From: Agrypnia vestita | Lineage: Eukaryota; Arthropoda; Insecta; Trichoptera; Phryganeidae | NCBI GenBank assembly: GCA_016648135.1 | Contig: JADDOH010023017.1 | Coordinates: 23,856-87,855 of the forward strand | Length of the DNA stretch: 64,000 nt | Direction: 5' to 3' | Shown here: positions 46,745-58,896 of the stretch, piece after piece | How the letters are laid out: each line of letters starts with the position of its first letter | How positions within the stretch are numbered: the stretch's first letter is position 1 | Notes under the pieces: model-generated | What the model was told of the DNA's origin: nothing | The model's database searches: none | What the model saw: only the letters and a program-made list of their open reading frames with translations | Translations under genes and position numbers: made by a program

Positions 46745-48440
46745 TTGTGGAATAACAGAATGGCAAAATACGAAAATCTATTTTGAAATAGGTAGGGAAT
46801 CTGCATTTGTCGCCGTTTATGAACTATCTTACCCAAAGTTGTTTTATTTGACACCTGTCAGTCAGAGAACAGGTAAATTTAGCATGCAGCGTTTCAAAAT
46901 GGAAAACGTTTATCAGTTAAACACTTTTCTTACGAAATTCCTTTTTCTGATGTAAATAAGACTCGCAAACATTTTTTCACCATCGTAATTCGAGACATCC
47001 GCTATGGTTCTTGTTGCAAAGATTCCAGCACGTGGTTGTAGAGTTCATTCCAATGAATATATGACTAAGTGAGTGAAAGTATCACCAAAAATCTAAGAGC
47101 CTCAATTCATCTCCATTCTCACAAATATTTGGGCCTTTCCAGATATGTACTCCACAAACGAAATCACTTGAGCAGCAACATTGTAATAAATTTTGCAAAA
47201 AGCTTGACGGTGTAAATCATTAGCAAGATCCTAACGGTGAATCCTTTGGTGGTGGGGATATGAGTCTGGCTGTCGATTTTGAGGGATTGAAGACAGAAGA
47301 TTAAAATCGTGGATCCGTGGACACTGTGGAATAAGCAAGATTGAGAAAGACAAACAGCTCCAGATTACTCCAAATGCCCACTTAGCTACGCAACGGAAGA
47401 TACGGTAGAACACGAGATACCTGGAGCCAAAGGCATGTGTCCAAACCGACGGGAAAAGTGACAAAGATGTTTTTCCCATCTATCCTGAACCCTCAGAAGT
47501 TCGGAACCTCGGAAACCTCGAACTTTGAACTAACAGACATGTTAACGGTTCAAGGCTTAAGAAGCTGTTGAAGCAAAAAAAAAGTTTATCGTTATTAAGA
47601 AATAATTTCAAAATTTCAAATGTCCATTATGTTTTCATCTTTTTATCACCTGGTATTAACAATATATAAGATTACTTAAATATTCTGGACCCGAATACAG
47701 CTTGCCAAAATAAATCATGTTAATTTGATCGAATAAATATTGTTTAGAAAAAATCAAATCAAGAACTTTTGCATATGTGGGTATTCAATATGATAATATG
47801 TGAGTATGATTTGAGCTTATAATCAAAATATATGTAATGCTTGTCGTAACTGTTGACGATGAAAGCAAACATAATAGTTTCATAATTATTTATTCCTGGT
47901 ACACCAGACGGTTTCTGCTCTTGAGCTTGTCAATTTTAATTTGAAAATCAGCGCTGGAAGGTGTTAAATATTTCAAATAGCGTGATTGATATCTGTGTTT
48001 AACGTATGCTAAAGCATAATTATTTATGGTGATGAACCAACAAGTACATATAGTTTAACTTATGCATTCGTTTTTTAATCTATTCACATGACATGAAACA
48101 TGCGTGTTCATGCATAAAAAAATGCCTTTGAAACATGCGTAAAGTAACAGAAAAAAAAATACAGAGTTAATGGTTTATCTAATTAATTTAAATTTTTAAT
48201 GTTGTCTATTACATTGCTAAAAAATATGAAATACAACTAAAATTACTCGTGTAGATAGAAATCATATATAAACACACGCAACATTAAACCTAATACTACG
48301 AATATGTCTATATAAGTGTCTTTACCGAAAAACAATGATTTTCCACTAAGAAAATTCTTGTAGTGATGTGGTTAAATTAGGTTTTTTTTTATTTTAAAAT
48401 TGATTTTTATCTTTATTTCTATAAATCGTTATAATGACCG
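46745..48440. other. DNA with a doubtful retroelement trace
   Basis: At about 47370-47400 the plus strand reads CPLSYATEDTVEHEI, loosely like the cysteine-rich C-terminal motif of R1-type LINEs (C…C…EDTvEH…C). It is isolated and not called as a gene. The rest shows nothing. Confidence 0.25.
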
Positions 48441-48446
48441 AATTAA

Positions 48447-48752
48447 GGCCTAAAACGCACTAGTAGCTGAAAGTGGCGCGGCGTGCCGTTGCGATAAGCC
48501 GCACTTAGATTTTTATATAAAACCGCATGTGCGACCCGCCGCAGTCCCAAGGCAACCGCTCCGGTTGCTCAACTTCTTCGGTGTTCATCATGTCCAATAT
48601 TTCTAGAAACACTGACGATTGCGGCGGACCGCAACAGAACCGAGACAATACGGTTAGCCGGAATACGGCGTGCCGTTGCGGCGAACCGTATACACTGCAG
48701 CCTGCCGACACGGCACGCCGCACCACGTCCAGCCGCTAGTGCGTTTTAGGTC
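48447..48752. mobile_element. GC-rich MITE with long TIRs
   Basis: The ends ggcctaaaacgcactag and, reverse-complemented, gacctaaaacgcactag extend as inverted repeats for about 50 bp (…gcggcgtgccg on both). Flanks are TTAA and TTA, compatible with a 3-bp TTA duplication of PIF/Harbinger type. At about 306 bp and well above local G+C it stands out. Internal copies of 'ggcgtgccgttgcg' repeat at 48480 and 48668. The overlapping frames are accidental. Confidence 0.75.
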
Positions 48753-48759
48753 TTATAGC

Positions 48760-49085
48760 AGTGAAACAACATTTTCGTTAGTAAATAAAAGTTAATTTTA
48801 ATAATCCCCCAATCTCAATCCAAAATCCACTAATTTTTTATCTGTTTTTATCTGACAAAATGCTTTCTTGTAAAACATTCTAATGAATATTGATATTAAA
48901 CCAATTTATAAAGTAATATTTTATGTCTGATAATTTTAATAATTCTGAAAACGTTTGTTTAAAAATTGTTTTAAATAATACAAATTGTTAATTGGATTTC
49001 TAGTTAACGAGAGACAGAACATTTAGTAACGTACAGAATCACTATATTTATTAATTTTTCAAAGCAAGAAAACACTTTGTGGCTT
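48760..49085. other. AT-rich DNA without gene
   Basis: Nothing recognised. Confidence 0.5.
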
Positions 49086-49091
49086 GACATT

Positions 49092-49419
49092 ATAAGACAT
49101 TTAAGAATAAATTAAATACTATGTTTTAAACCACTTTATCGCTATATATTTGTCAACTAGTTTCGGTTGGAATATAGACTATATTATAATTGTCCTGAAG
49201 AAGGTTGAGTCCAACCGAAACTAGTTGACAAATATATAGCGATAAAGTGGTTTAAAACATAGTATTTAAACATGTCGAGTGTTTGTTAAAATAAAATCAG
49301 TGGTTAAAACAAAGTTACTTGTTTTTAATTTTAATAATTTTAAAATGGCACCACAAAGTGATTTTGCATTTATTGAAGAAGAAAAAAAACATAGTATTTA
49401 ATTTATTCTTATGTCTTAT
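49092..49419 (+). mobile_element. Palindromic Penelope-type retroposon with hammerhead-like core
   Basis: 49112-49171 and 49210-49269 are perfect 60-bp inverted repeats around a 38-nt centre. The centre/right arm carries CTGAAGA (49195), a 5-bp helix ggttg/caacc and GAAAC (49217-49221), a hammerhead-like half core. A 116-bp segment (49270-49385) follows the right arm, with an ATG at 49345 (MAPQSDFAFIEEE) and an A-rich end. It is bracketed by the 16-bp direct repeat aaaacatagtatttaa (49254-49269 and 49386-49401). Beyond it the palindrome resumes (49402-49419 with 49092-49111). Confidence 0.65.
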
Positions 49420-49570
49420 CACTATATTTTGTAAAATAACATTAAAGAAGGATGTTTTTTTTAAAGGTATAGAATTTTAAAATGAAATAAAACACCAATA
49501 CATCATTGTAATGGCCATGGTATTGATTTTATTGAAATGATAAATTTATGTCACTCTTTTAAATAATATA

Positions 49571-49871
49571 AGGTGTTTTTCTATACGTTTGTTATTCAAA
49601 TTGGCAACATTTTTTCCAGCAACAGCCAACTAGATAGCTGATGACTTTGTTGTCAGTTTGATTTGCCATTTCACCAAGAATAGATAGACTTAAGCCAAAA
49701 CATCACTTGCAAATTGTGCAAATTTATCGTGAAAATCGTATCGTATCGTAATCATATTAAAACAATAATGGCATTAAATTATCTTTTCAATAAAGTCAAT
49801 GTCATGGGTTTTACCACAATTATGTGTATAATATTTATTTCATTTTATGGTACCTCTAGAAAAACACTTCT
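49571..49871 (+). mobile_element. Mariner-like non-autonomous copy
   Basis: It begins aggtgtttttctata and ends, reverse-complemented, gaagtgtttttctaga, with TA nearby on each side. Inside, 'ttgcaaattgtgcaaattta' and preceding sequence resemble the start of a mariner-type transposase (LQIVQIY). The transposase is otherwise deleted. A rearranged relative lies at 57270-57600. Confidence 0.6.
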
Positions 49872-49879
49872 TATGTACA

Positions 49880-50665
49880 TTTAATACGAACAACATTATT
49901 TCACTAAAGGAATGTTAATAAAACACTTTAATTCAAGAGATTCGGCAACTTTGATTCCGCTATGTTTGAAAAAATAAGAGAAAAAGACTTGTAGATAAAT
50001 TGTAAATCACTGAATTGGCTGTGGAATTTAAATGGAAGGTCTTCGAATAAAACTTCTCACGCCATTTAAGATGTTTGGCTGACGGTACCTATTGAGGTTC
50101 TGTCATGGAAATGCAGATCTACTCCCGAACGATAAAAAAATCAAGAGCGATCGCATCCGATGATGATGGTGACGATGACTACGATCAAAAAGTATTCCCA
50201 AATGTTCATCGCCATTCATCGTCTACGTGACGTTTTCTGTACTGTTCTACCATGTGTACCCGATCTCTCTGGCCGACATTTCAGATCGCATTTCAGTTTC
50301 CATCATCAGTTCTAACATCCGCTTTGCGAACAGCTCCGCAAAACTTTGCAAAAAATTATTACCAGCGTAACAAAAAAAATCCTGCGTTCATGAAAACTTT
50401 TAGATTTTCGCTTTGAGTTCTCCAAAATACTCCAATTTTTATTTATTAATCTATCAAATAAAAGAAGCAACGAATTAATACTTTATGTTTCAAAAATAAC
50501 CTCTGAAAGATGCATCTTGGAGAAAAGTTATAAAATTGAACTGTGAATCCTATACAAAATTTTGTTTTCGTTATCATGATATGTTTATAATTTACTAGTT
50601 TTACCGCCCATTTTAAGATGTTTACTTTTCAATCTTGTCGTGTATATATTAATCTCACATTTCCT
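49880..50665. other. DNA without recognised gene
   Basis: Mixed-composition stretch at 50020-50350, no domain motifs. Confidence 0.45.
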
Positions 50666-50669
50666 TTAC

Positions 50670-50760
50670 CACCCATTTTAACTGCCTAACTAACCATCAC
50701 GTATTTTCCTAACAGGTAGGGTAGGGGTAGGCAGAGAAGATGGAACGCCAAAACATAATC
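50670..50760 (-). mobile_element. 3' tail of Lian/RTE-type LINE
   Basis: The minus strand has 'tggcgttccatcttctctgc', 'ctacc' and 'atggttagttag', matching the end of the LINE at 20068-20128. Only the last codons and tail are present. Confidence 0.65.
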
Positions 50761-50764
50761 CTGA

Positions 50765-52125
50765 CACATAGACTATAGTCATACCTACATTTAATTTTTG
50801 TATTCTTATACACCTATATTTATTTCATGTTCCCTTTACCACCTGTTTAAGGACGTCAATTTATTATTATTTTATGGGTACGAATAAATTAATTTTATAT
50901 TCCATTATATTTTATTAAAAAATGCTATGAAAAAATTAATGACAAAAAATTTAAGTATAATATAAAACTTTTTTTTTTAAAATCAAGTCTTAATACATTT
51001 TAAATAAATATTTAAAAGCACTTATATTTTTTTTTATTCTGAAAATTTTTAAATTCGACTTTTTTATAGTTAGTTAGATATTTCAAAGCTTCATATCTCA
51101 TGATGCAAATGACTTTGCTAGCTGAGAATAGCCACGTTGATCTAGAAATTTTAGACAGTGTAAATATCACGACGCTAGACAAACAGATTTCCGTTTTGTA
51201 ATTAAGATAAATAATATTCACTATGTGCACTTGCATATCAAAACGACTACTCCATTCTTTAGTAGGTTTCGTTGTACTTTTTTTTAAATAAATTAATAAA
51301 AATAGTAAGCTTCCTCGTTTCAGTTGCGTACTATTTGAGTGATTCAGACGTTCAACTGCATTGTGGATAGATCAAGGAAGTAAAAATGTTCCTTTCCCTT
51401 CACATACATTCACACCGATCCGCGACTCGAATTCCCAGACATTTCGTCTCCCGCTAACAGAGCCGGCGCGGCAGTAAGACTCTTAAAGTAATGAATACTT
51501 CAAACGCAGAGAAATCTTAAGTAAGAAATTCATTTATCTCCCAAGTTTAAGTGTTTTCGTACCCTCTTGTGGATTGCGGGCAATTAAGCCGACGAATACA
51601 TATATATACAATTATAATCGCAAACATGTACATATGTATTTCCATTTATTCAGATTGAAGGATAACTTTGAAGTACACCCAAACGACACTTTAAATTTAT
51701 AATTATTTTGCCTGAGACATAAAAAGTCTTAATGAAGGTTTATTCAATTTCTACATTTATCTATTAAATCAACATTTATTTATTAAATCAAATGCTACCG
51801 TTCATTACATTACTTTTTTCAACATTATTAGTTTAAAATAAATATCGCTCAATATTTATGAACATTAACGAATGAGTACATTAGCAAAATATTTCAATTC
51901 ATTTTTAATAACTTTATTTGTTTAAATTTATCTCAAATATATTATTCCCTTTAATCAAAATTTATATTATACAAGTATTAGATCAAAAAAAATTGGTGTG
52001 GAATTATTTTTTTTATTTAAATCATATTTTAATATTAAATGAATTGATAAAAGGTAAAAGCGTTGTAGTTGACGTTCTGAACCCGTTCAAACACAAAATA
52101 TATCATCAACCTATTTCTCCCGTTA
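50765..52125. other. AT-rich DNA without gene
   Basis: Nothing recognised; 51390-51480 is GC-richer. Confidence 0.45.
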
Positions 52126-52129
52126 CACA

Positions 52130-52301
52130 AATGTCTAGCTTGTTGGTCTTTTGGTTAGGACACTCGCCTCGTGATCCAAAGGTCACGGGTTCGAACCTCA
52201 CTTCAGACTAGCAAGTTATTCCTATTTTCATAGTACAAGCGTTTAGTAAGAATATTGATGTGACACGTGTTCTGTGTTCGCATCTCTATTTATAAAAAAA
52301 A
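52130..52301 (+). mobile_element. tRNA-derived SINE, copy C (most complete)
   Basis: The head 'tctagcttgttggtctttt' then 'ggttaggac' carries the A box. B box GGTTCGAACCT is at 52188-52198, 33 nt before a body 'tacaagcgttta', 'aatattgatgtgacacgtgt', 'tgtgttcgcatctctattta' and an A8 tail. The head is tRNA-like (predicted acceptor and T arms), so an RNA polymerase III internal promoter is expected. Four copies lie in this window. Confidence 0.85.
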
Positions 52302-52489
52302 GGGAAACCTATTCATGAATTCAAGACACAAATTATACATTAAAAGATTCTCGTGTTTATAAACATAGGTGTAAGTAAAGATTGTACCGTTTTTGTATTG
52401 AAAAAAACAAATTAAAATTCTAACATCAGCGTCAAAAAGCATTTAAGAGTTTAAATAATCATTGTTTTTTTTTTAAATTTTTGTATCAT

Positions 52490-52925
52490 TTAAAAGATAT
52501 TACGCTTTTGGAAAAATGTTCATTTAATATACATGTTAATAATGTTGGTCTTAAATTGGATCAATTGAAATCGTTTGAAATAAGTGTGGTACGTAAAATT
52601 TATCAAAATATCAAAAATATCTTAATTTAATAATAATAAAACCATCTTAATTTTTTACCGGTCATAAATATCAGAAATACTTATTTTTGATATTTATATT
52701 CATTTTCCCATATATTTCCATAATACGATGTTTTTATATTTATGCAGTCTAGAAAAATTGTTTAACTACAGAAATATATATTTAAATTTTGTACGCAAGA
52801 AAATAATTATTTTAGTTAAGTCTGGTATTTTATTACCGTGATGACGGAAATAACTGTTTCCGAAACCGGTTAATTAAGTATATAAACTCAAGTGATTGTA
52901 AAATAACGTTTGGTTTTAATAAATT
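52490..52925 (+). repeat. Dispersed repeat R4, copy 1
   Basis: Shares 'catgttaataatgttggtct', 'aaaccggtt' and 'tataaactcaagtg' in order with 59335-59615. No coding potential. Confidence 0.5.
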
Positions 52926-52929
52926 TCAG

Positions 52930-54685
52930 AATTTTATTATGAATGCTTGCAAGGGAAAATTTTCTCTATTGTTTTACTTGTAGGTGTATGCAATATGTAC
53001 GTATATACATACATGTACAATGCAAAAGGCGAAATCAATAAATAAAAATTCAAATAAAGGATATTCAGAGCAAGGATTCACAGTTTATTATTAGTTTCCG
53101 CATTATTAGTCTCCGCAAGTCACCTCAAGATCTTAGGGATTGTTTTCCCTCATGTGTCTCCTCCAACAAATATACTGACAGTGGGAACGTAACGTTACAA
53201 TTTTGTATTGAAATCGCACGTACATGTTTCTATATTAATCATTTTTTGTAATATGTAGTAATATAGTTGAAAATAATAACAAACGTTATCTTACAGATCT
53301 CATGTAAAAGAAGATTAATGGAGATAGAAGTAGGTATCCATAAGTTTTAAACACAAAGGCCCAGGACCCATTACATATATTTTTTAAATTCAACAGAATT
53401 ATTTTTACTGGAGTTATGCAATTACGTACGTAAATTTATCACGCCCTTAATAACGTATATAAATACAGGAGCTATCATTCCGATGATTGTCTACAATGAT
53501 AAATTTTTCCTACTCATACTCATTCAAGATTTGTTATTTTTATAAAAGAGGTATGCATTAACTGCCATCACTGACAACAATTTTTTTTTAAATAATTTAT
53601 TTCTCTTAAATACTCCTTATGCACAAATTTTACGACGCAATCCTGCATATCTCAAATTCATAAAATATTATTTGTTTAGTAATGTTTATACATTCATGAA
53701 TATTCCCAATTAAAAATCATCATGATGGTATAAGGAATAACGATAATTATGGGTACGTAACCTGATTTTATTTTTTCTACGGAATCACTTAAAAATATAT
53801 TTCAGGTAACTATGTTATATTTATCATTGTTAGTCAACTCTAGCAAAATTTCTTTGACCTGAAGCTATTGCGCCGTTAATAATAATAAACTAATAATAAA
53901 TAACTTGGTTAAATCCGTATCGACCCTGGTAATAAATGATTTTTCAGATTTAATACGAGTTGACCACCCATGGGAATTAACTTTTCGGTCAATCATGCCT
54001 ATTCTCAAATACTGCCAATCATTTGCGGGATATTAACATTCATATTAGGATTACCCCGAGTATATAAGATTAAACGTTACGTCAATTGTGATGTACATAG
54101 TAAGGAACCAATCTTGCAACTATTATATAACGATCAAATATTTACGTTTGAAAGATAATAATTCATTTGAAATAATTTCACCGTGAGTGGAATTATTTCA
54201 CACGTAAGATACTGTTATTTTCGTATTAATGGACTAGAAAATCTGTGGAAGGACATTTTGAAAGTATTGTGCAAAAAAAACACCTGAAAAAATTTTTACA
54301 TTATTACATATTTTTTAAACAAAATAAATTAAATTTGCTCGTAGTTTTCTCTTATGAATTAAATATACATTATTTTATGTATGTATTATGTATCACAACC
54401 AAAACAAATCGAATAAGTCATCATAATTTATTTATAAAAAACAAGTTTTAACATATGCAAACACATTTACTGTGTGTTCTGTAAAAAATATTTTTTTATG
54501 TTGGAATTTTTTTTAATCTTGTACATATCTCTTTTATTTTTGAATTCAAATCTTGAATTCAAATCTTTAAAAAAATGTTTGCCGTATTATTTTTAATACA
54601 TCGTTTAAAACATTTTAGAAATGATATATTGTGCTAAAATATGTATTATTTATAAGTGAATGCAAAGTTTTATGTATGAACACAT
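52930..54685. other. AT-rich DNA without gene
   Basis: Nothing recognised. Confidence 0.5.
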
Positions 54686-54690
54686 TATAT

Positions 54691-55057
54691 TGTGATCTGG
54701 GCCTAGAGTGTGAATATACCTTAGAGCGGAAGCGGGATGACCAATCAGATGTCAAAAAGGCAGCGGCGATGAAGGACAAACCGGCGCTGTTTGGACCTCG
54801 CTTTTTCCTTTACCATTCCTTCTTCGACCGTACAACCGTTTTGATTTGTAACCTTAATTAACTTATAACTTTTATATTTCAGTCGCATTCTGCAAATCTT
54901 GCATCCACAACATACTGACCGTGGGTATCTATTCTTGAATACCTATTGCCTTTCTTACTTGCTTACCGCACGTTACATTTAACTTACATACATTGCGACA
55001 CATACATTAACAGCGGAAGATTACGTGGTTAGGGTCAGAATTATTCCAAACACTACA
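54691..55057 (+). mobile_element. LTR of an LTR retrotransposon
   Basis: The 367-bp segment starts tgtgatctgggcctagagtg and ends caaacactaca (TG…CA). It is followed three bases later by a primer-binding site. 'tttatatttcagtcgcatt' at 54870 is a good TATA-less/Inr-type retroelement start region (TCAGTC). The G+C content is above background. No second LTR or gag/pol sequence follows, so the element is truncated after its 5' end. Confidence 0.6.
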
Positions 55058-55060
55058 TAT

Positions 55061-55070
55061 TGGTGACCGT
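55061..55070 (+). other. Candidate primer-binding site
   Basis: TGGTGACCGT starts with the TGG complementary to tRNA CCA ends, in the common gypsy-like setting 'ACA-TAT-TGGTGACC'. Confidence 0.55.
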
Positions 55071-55079
55071 CACCATCTA

Positions 55080-56440
55080 GACCAACCCTTCCAAAATAAC
55101 AAAACAGAAAATATTTACGTATATCTTCACGCCTTAATTAGAGGGTAGAACTTCGTGGGCCATTGTAGATTCGCCAAATTAATTTCGCGGTATTCTCAAG
55201 CATGCATCTTATCGAACGAGCTCATCGGTTTTAAAAGCTTCTGACAGAGTTATCTTCCGAAACTCGCTCGTTATTATTCATACCTCAATTTGTACCCTTG
55301 AGAATTTTTATATTTAGTATGTTTACACTTGTACACAATCATATATTTTTATGTAAAATTTTTATATTAATTTGCTTTATAATTAGTTTTACAATGATCA
55401 GTTAAACAGTACATATATATTAAATATATATATATATAAAATATTTAATTATATAAAAGTATAAGTACCTCCTCTAGCACAAGTGTATTTTTGGAGAGAT
55501 TCAGCGATAGAAATTATGTATTTATTTATAACTTTAACACTAGAAAAAAAGTGTAATTAAGTGTATGTAGTATTTAGTAAATAAAAAATACTTAAAATAA
55601 AAATAAATAAATAATGTTGTCTTATGATTCACAATACAGACTATGTGATGCAATCATTAATACATAATAAATAAAAAATTCTCAATAAACAGAGTGTCTC
55701 CTAACAAGTACCGAAAACTTCAGGAAAGTCTTCTTCATTCGATTTTGAATAATATTTTTACACTTGAAAACATAAAAGCGACCTAAAAACTTTCATTTTT
55801 TCACCATCGTGAATTTGACACGAGGCAAAAAAATCTTGTTTCTGCATAATTTTAATCATTTTATTTGATTCGTATCGAAAATTTTTAATATTCGATATAA
55901 GATACTTACGCGATACCCCAACGTTTTACAAAAGATAAGTGAGAAATATTTTTAAAAATGCATACATTGATTTTGTTTATCTTTATCTTAACTGTTGGCA
56001 TTTTGCTTAAGTGTAAAGAATATCTTCTATTTTTAATTGAATAACTAAGTTTTTGCTACTAGCTATGAGCCACTCTGTGATATTGTAATATATGAAATAT
56101 ATGATAATAATATGATAATTGTAATAATCGTAATTATGCGGGAATGCTACATTCAATCGAAAACATGATGCATCTTTTCTTATAAATGGACAATTTTTAT
56201 AATACGAATACTAAGAGAGTAATTGTAGACAAGATAAATAACTTATGATAAAAAATTTTAATACGATTAAACAATTTATGCGTATTACACAATAAACAGG
56301 AAAATCTATCCATCGACAAAATATATTAAATTACCACCAGAAATTGATCTAGTAATTACACTATATCAACCAATAATCATCTATGTGATTTTATTTATTT
56401 ATTTATAGAAAAACTATGTATGTACATTCTAAAATTGTAA
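55080..56440. other. AT-rich DNA without gene
   Basis: 55080-55290 may be eroded internal retroelement sequence. 55477-55510 resembles 32880-32925. Confidence 0.4.
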
Positions 56441-56445
56441 CACCC

Positions 56446-56510
56446 GAGTGTTTTCGTTAAAAATATCCTTGTATAGTATATGTGCAAGGATATTTTTAAT
56501 GAAAACACTC
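56446..56510. repeat. 65-bp palindrome
   Basis: gagtgttttcgttaaaaata+tccttg (56446-56471) pairs with 56485-56510 at 25 of 26 positions around a 13-nt loop. Confidence 0.85.
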
Positions 56511-56514
56511 ATGA

Positions 56515-57265
56515 AAACAATATGATACATCAAAAATACAAATGTATATACATTATATATATAGGTTTTTCAGATAAAATAAAAATATATTGGAAAATCC
56601 AAACGTTACCTAAAAAAATCGCCAAAATAAAAGATAAATTTCGGTGGAAACTATTAATTTTTCGATAAATTGGTTTTTGGCGTATCTTTCTAAATGGTTC
56701 AAATAATTCGTTATAATTATAGAAGATCTGGGTTCTGAATTTGCACCCTCACAATAAAAAAATATAAATATCAAAGTACTCAACGACCAGTGAAATCCGT
56801 GGCCTGCCACCACAATGAGGGATTCCTTCACAACCCTTCAAAAGTCAAAAGTTCACCAAAATAAGGAGAATGATGAAGAATGCACCCATAAAACAAAATC
56901 CGAGGTGAGCACGTGATGAGTCCCGGGGCACTACCTTTCTGGCGGACGGATAAAGGAAATAAATATGTTACCAGCATACTCGGGGGAGTCGTTCGGCCCG
57001 TCAGATGTGCTCCGCTTCATTGCCCGTAATCTCGTGAAGATTGATTGTGGGCGCTAAAAATTTACATACACGCGAATTTACAACAATATGACGTGTCGTT
57101 ACAATGTGTGCGGATTCAGTCGAGCGTTTCAAACAGTAGACTCGAACACATAAATTCAGACCATTGTTCTAGGCATAGAGTTGGAGTTCAGGGTACTATT
57201 ATTAGTAATAGTCTGTTTATTCCAGCGTGATCGGGTATTTGCTGCGAAGCACAACCCACCGTACG
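56515..57265. other. Non-coding DNA with GC-richer block
   Basis: 56790-57240 is less AT-rich; frames on both strands are short and motif-free. Confidence 0.4.
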
Positions 57266-57269
57266 AATA

Positions 57270-57600
57270 ATACAAACATGATTAGATACGATACGACGAT
57301 TTTCAAAATATTTTTACACAATTTGCAGGCGTTGTTCTGATGTAAGTCTATTCATGGTGAAATGACAAACCAAACTGAGCACAAATTGGCCGTAAGCTGT
57401 CAAATTGGCTGTCGCTGGAAAAAGTATTGCCAATCCAAAAAATAAACCTGTTAAAAACCTCTCTGATTAAAATCCAAAAAATAAAATGAACAAAATGATC
57501 TTTCCAATAAAGCCGATACCAAGGCCATTACCACAATTTTTGTGTGTGTGTTTTTCACTTAGAGGTTCTATATCTCAAAAATAACACCCGATACAACAAT
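57270..57600 (-). mobile_element. Rearranged mariner-like remnant
   Basis: 57270-57455 read on the minus strand matches 49595-49770: 'ttggcaatactttttccagc', 'tttgtcatttcaccatgaat', 'ttgcaaattgtgtaaa' and the transposase start MNRLTSEQRLQIV. 57515-57570, on the plus strand, matches the other end of the 49.6-kb copy (ccaataaag…attaccacaatt). The two halves are thus inverted relative to each other. Confidence 0.6.
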
Positions 57601-57604
57601 TAAC

Positions 57605-58800
57605 GTAATTATTTTGATGACAAAGAGTTTGATGAAATACAGAAATATTGAAAACATCACAATTCAAAATTCTCGATATTTACATTAATACACGAAACAA
57701 ATTAATGTAGACAACCGTAAATAAAGGTCACTGCTCTCCCCATATTGATTTATTTAAAAAAATAGTAAAAACTGTAGGAAAAAATTACTTTCAATTATGA
57801 TTTTCAAAATGTTGGGATTAAAAATTGTTTTCTCTATAATAATCTCCCCCCTTAATCAGAAAAATAACAGATCAGAATAAATTTAAAAAAAAAAACCTTC
57901 CACCCCAATATGATCACCAAACAAAAACAGAAACGCTGCTACTACTTCTTACCAATATAATATTTCTTCGTATATAATCATTTTTATACATTCAATTCTA
58001 TTTTGTACTACTCAGATTAATGCATATTTATAATTTATACCTGCAATACTCCTCTATAAACTATATAATTTATTCTACTATCTACTATCTCTATGAGAGT
58101 CAAGAGACTCGTAGAATAAATTGTTTCCTTATTTTAAATGTTAAATTATATTAATGTATGTAAAAAGAACAAAGAAATAAAAATTTTAAAAATATACATT
58201 TACTCAATTTGTCAAATAATTAATGTTTTGTATTATAAAAATAAGTTTCAGTCTACATACATATGTATTACGTTGTTTATAACAAAAACGGAATTAAAAA
58301 TATGAATTTTTACTGTATTTTATTTTTGTAATTTTATATCAAAATTAATTTTATTACAAATAGTTCCAACATACTGTATAAAAATATATCATTTTACTAA
58401 AATATTGAACAGATTTCAATCTACGTAAATTAAATGGTTTCTCTATCACCATGCGAATTGAATGTTGATCCATAATTAACTCCAACTCAAATCGAAAATC
58501 GAAATCAAATCGAAATTAGAAAAAGATAAACTTTGTGTTTGTCTAAACAAACTCTAAACTTTTTTAATAATGATGTATGTAAATTATATGAGCGACCACA
58601 AACACGAGGTAAAATATATGTCTGAATATTTAATAAATGAAAATGAATGTGAAACTAATAAAATGAAAGGATGGGGTGGCGGCCAAGCAACATTTGAATA
58701 CTACCCTTTTGCTATTGGAATCGGATAAAGGTAGAAATACAGTGTACAAGACCCTTAACAGGCTAATTAATTACTTAATTAACCTAAAGTAAGGCATAGC
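57605..58800. other. AT-rich DNA without gene
   Basis: Nothing recognised. Confidence 0.5.
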
Positions 58801-58803
58801 ATC

Positions 58804-58804
<1 letters not shown>

Positions 58805-58842
<38 letters not shown>

Positions 58843-58896
58843 CTATATAGATATATATCTATTATATATATATATATATCTATATATATATATAAT
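58805..58896. repeat. Compound (AT)n microsatellite
   Basis: Long TA runs interrupted by 'ctatatagatatatatct'; strongly self-complementary. Confidence 0.95.

Noticed and set aside
47231..47479. R1-type LINE C-terminus (CPLSYATEDTVEHEI)
   Set aside because: Single weak motif without supporting upstream RT sequence; kept only as a note.
48505..48739. Two overlapping 70-codon frames
   Set aside because: They lie within the GC-rich MITE and are by-products of its inverted repeats.
52141..52200. Functional tRNA gene
   Set aside because: The A and B boxes belong to the SINE head, followed by SINE body and A-tail; the arms do not close into a proper tRNA.
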